Assembly: GCA_021828925.1 (NCBI GenBank)
Contig: JAJZCT010000143.1
Coordinates: 1-7,789 of the forward strand
Direction of reading: 5' to 3'
DNA from: Planctomycetota bacterium
GTDB taxonomy: Bacteria > Planctomycetota > Phycisphaerae > WQYP01
Length of the DNA stretch: 7,789 nucleotides
Part shown: in pieces, positions 5,768-7,789 of the stretch
Layout of the letters: each line of letters begins with the position of its first letter
Position numbering within the stretch: the stretch's first letter is position 1
Position numbers and translations under genes: made by a program
Notes under the pieces: generated by a model
The model's database searches: none
Told to the model about the DNA's origin: nothing
The model's input: only the letters and a program-made list of their open reading frames with translations

Positions 5768-7423
5768 TCAGCTTCTTGGGCCCATGGTGCCATCAGAATC
5801 AGCAAGTTTATGGTTATTCAGCGGCAAGGTTATGCGGAAGGTGGTGCCGCCGCCGACGCGCGAGGTGGCCTCAATTTTTCCGCCATGCTCATCGACGATT
5901 TTTTTGGTTACCGCCAATCCCAGCCCCGTGCCTTTTTGTCCTTTGGTGGAATAGAAGGGCTGGAAAATCTGCTTGAGATTTTTCGGCGAAATGCCCACGC
6001 CATTATCCTGCACTTCAATAATGGCGTTCTGGCCCGCCGCGTCAACATCGCTGGTAAGTGTAATCACGCCGCGACCCGATTCGACCGCGTCCAGCGCATT
6101 GGTTAAAAGATTCAGTACCGCCTGATGGATACCGTCGGCATCGGCCGGAACCGGCGGTTGATCTTTATTTATTTCCGTCAGCAGCGTGACTTTCTTGTCA
6201 TGGGCCTGCGTGGTCATCAGCTCCAGGCATTCGCCCAGCACATACGCCAGATTGGTCAATTCAAAGCTTGGCGTGCGCGGCTTGCTGTACGCCAGCATAT
6301 TCATTGTCAGCGCCTGTACTTTATCCAAATTGCGTTGCAGAATTCCCCACCCCATGCGGATTTGGGCAATATCGCTGCTCTTTAAGCCCATATCCACCAC
6401 ATCGGCACCCCCGCGCATGCCCTGAAGAATGTTTTTAATGGAATGCGATAAAGAAGCGACCGTTTGCCCCGTGGCCGCCAAGCGTTCCTGCTGTACATTC
6501 TCATGATAAAGCTGGGCAATTTCAATCGCTAATCCCGTTTGCAATCCAATGGCGGTCAAAAGCCGCAACTGGTCCGGCGTATAGGAATAATTGGCCACGC
6601 TGGAGTCGATATGCAAAACGCCCAGTTGTTTTTCGCGACCCTTAATGGGGACACAAATGGCCGAGCGGATGGCCATATTATGAACCGACTTGCCTTTAAG
6701 GAATCGCTGATCGGTCATGGCATTACTGGAAAGTACACCCTCATTTTTCGCCAGCACATGGCGAATAATCGTTTGGCTGACCGCAATTTTCCCCACTTGT
6801 TCTTCATCACGATAGCGCACAACCACGGGAACAACCTGTCCGGATTCCGGGTCCAGCAGGCCGATAAATCCCCGGTCGGCCCGCAGTTGTTCAAATACCA
6901 GATCCATCACTTTGTTAAGGAGTTGCTGCTGATCAAAGACACTGGCGATGGCGCTGGAAATTTGTAAAAGCACGCGGAAGTGGGCCATGGCCACCTGCGA
7001 GGGTTCCGGTGCCGCGAGAATGACCGAATCATCACTGCTGGGAACGGTGCTGATAATGGAGGAATCGCCGGGATTGCCTTCAGGGGCGGCATCGACTTCA
7101 TCGCTGGATGCCAGATTCACACTATGGACCGGTGCTCCGAAGACCATCAGGGTTGAGCCCAGGCGAATCTGATCACCGACCTTAAGTTTCGAGGATTTAT
7201 TGATCCGCACGCCGTTGACAAATACGCCATTGGCCCCGCCCTCATCATAAAGCACCCAGGAGTTATCGCTCCATTCCAATCGCGCATGGCGGCGGGATAC
7301 AGTCAGATCCGCCAAGGGCACCTGTTCGCTGGCCCGGCCCAATAACACCGGTTCATTGGCACTAAAGTCAAATTGCCGGCCCTTATCTGGGCCTTGCAAC
7401 ACGTATAAGAAAAGCTCTGCCAC
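5768..7423 (-). CDS. FHA-GAF sensor histidine kinase
   Basis: This is a soluble sensor kinase of 551 residues with no membrane helix. An N-terminal FHA domain (about 2-97) has LLGRASE (27-33), SRRHARLEW (43-51) and GVFVNGVRIN (66-75), the residues that bind phosphothreonine peptides. After an acidic/Ser-rich linker comes a GAF domain (about 150-305), with FIGLLDPESG (186-195) and ICVPIKGREKQLGVLHID (256-273). A helical linker leads to the phospho-acceptor region LSHSIKNIL (325-333), with His327 as the likely phosphorylated residue. The ATPase domain has the N box LNLLTNALDA (437-446), G1 DNGVG (473-477), F box IFQPFY (486-491) and G2 GTGLGL (498-503). It probably integrates a phosphoprotein signal and a small ligand to phosphorylate a partner encoded elsewhere, as no receiver domain is near. 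I prefer the GTG at 7423, where MAELFLYVLQGPDKG reads as a normal FHA start. An in-frame TTG at 7453 would add ten residues. Neither has a strong ribosome-binding site. Confidence 0.92.
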   Translation of the reverse strand: MAELFLYVLQGPDKGRQFDFSANEPVLLGRASEQVPLADLTVSRRHARLEWSDNSWVLYDEGGANGVFVNGVRINKSSKLKVGDQIRLGSTLMVFGAPVHSVNLASSDEVDAAPEGNPGDSSIISTVPSSDDSVILAAPEPSQVAMAHFRVLLQISSAIASVFDQQQLLNKVMDLVFEQLRADRGFIGLLDPESGQVVPVVVRYRDEEQVGKIAVSQTIIRHVLAKNEGVLSSNAMTDQRFLKGKSVHNMAIRSAICVPIKGREKQLGVLHIDSSVANYSYTPDQLRLLTAIGLQTGLAIEIAQLYHENVQQERLAATGQTVASLSHSIKNILQGMRGGADVVDMGLKSSDIAQIRMGWGILQRNLDKVQALTMNMLAYSKPRTPSFELTNLAYVLGECLELMTTQAHDKKVTLLTEINKDQPPVPADADGIHQAVLNLLTNALDAVESGRGVITLTSDVDAAGQNAIIEVQDNGVGISPKNLKQIFQPFYSTKGQKGTGLGLAVTKKIVDEHGGKIEATSRVGGGTTFRITLPLNNHKLADSDGTMGPRS

Positions 7424-7526
7424 GGACAGAAAACCCAATGGACAACAAAACAACGCAACACAAACCTGAGAATCATTTTACGGGGTTTACGAATTTTTTG
7501 ATAGCCAAATTAATACGATTCTGTTT

Positions 7527-7789
7527 TTATTGAATCGGGCACGCTTCAGTAATCGGCTTGCCGGCGGTGGAAAACAACTCACGCAGCACCTTAACCCGTT
7601 GGAGTCCTTCACGGTAAAGCTGCTCAAAGAGCGACTTCACCTGCCCATTGGCCGCTACTGCGGCATATCGGCTGTAAAAACTGATGGTGCGTTTTTCGCT
7701 GGCCACAATTAAGCGCATGGCTTCATCAAAGCGGGCATCATCGCGGGCATCCACGAGGCGAGGTCCCACGCAAACCAGGCTTTTATCCT
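7527..7789 (-). CDS. C-terminal part of a rubrerythrin/ferritin-like helical protein (partial)
   Basis: The frame is open from the TAA at 7527-7529 to the right edge, giving 86 visible residues; the N terminus is outside the window. An internal GTG at 7769 could be taken as a start, but the frame continues upstream through VCVG without a stop, so a longer protein is likely. The visible part is two amphipathic helices: FDEAMRLIVASEKRTISFYS (20-39), then a turn and VKSLFEQLYREGLQRVKVLREL (50-71). This resembles the second helix pair of rubrerythrin-like ferritin-fold proteins, which normally read E..A...Y...A, then vk.lF..L..eE..H. Glu31 is kept, but the usual ExxH appears as Glu60-x-x-Gln63, so a full diiron site is doubtful. 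Its stop lies about 100 bases before the kinase start on the same strand. Family assignment is from pattern only. Confidence 0.6.
   Translation of the reverse strand, partial: DKSLVCVGPRLVDARDDARFDEAMRLIVASEKRTISFYSRYAAVAANGQVKSLFEQLYREGLQRVKVLRELFSTAGKPITEACPIQ

Noticed and set aside
6539..6967. 142-residue open frame on the + strand opposite the kinase GAF region
   Set aside because: It is a shadow of the kinase gene; the - strand carries continuous FHA, GAF and kinase motifs.
7424..7526. AT-rich gap searched for a kinase promoter or a terminator of the ferritin-like gene
   Set aside because: On the - strand TAAAAT and TTGGCT are present but 22 bases apart, and no stem followed by a T-run was found, so no site is claimed.

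Overview
The window looks like ordinary chromosomal DNA from a bacterium of the PVC group, most likely a planctomycete of the Phycisphaerae type. This is inferred from protein style, not from a marker gene. The pointers are a stand-alone prepilin-like protein with a C-terminal DG-H-V tail, and an FHA-GAF-histidine kinase with a SHSIKN phospho-acceptor box. GC content is moderate and GTG starts appear to be used. I see no rRNA, tRNA, CRISPR array, insertion sequence, integrase or phage gene.

Layout. Bases 1-249 hold a possible tail of an upstream gene (2-58), a nested inverted repeat just after it (58-110) and the leader of the first full gene. Bases 250-1149 (+) encode a type IV pilin/type II pseudopilin-like protein. 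After a short gap with a weak promoter candidate, five genes on the + strand run close together: a membrane-anchored DUF192 protein (1239-1790), a single-pass membrane protein of unknown function (1804-2637), the 16S rRNA dimethyladenosine transferase RsmA/KsgA (2692-3600), a class IV PLP aminotransferase or lyase (3631-4554) and a Nif3/YqfO-type dinuclear metal protein (4538-5743). Their spacings are 13, 54, 30 and -17 bases, so they probably form one transcription unit. The set looks like housekeeping genes rather than a dedicated pathway.

The - strand takes over at 5743/5768, where two units converge on a small hairpin. That strand carries a soluble FHA-GAF-HisKA-HATPase sensor kinase (about 5768-7423). 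Upstream of it is the C-terminal end of a helical, rubrerythrin/ferritin-like protein that runs off the right edge (7527-7789). No response regulator is visible.

I found no convincing new system. The points most worth a second look are the changed metal and catalytic motifs (Nif3 YHPP instead of HHP; ferritin-like ExxQ instead of ExxH; RsmA QWEV instead of QKEV), the nested inverted repeat at 58-110, and the conserved-looking orphan ectodomain protein next to rsmA.
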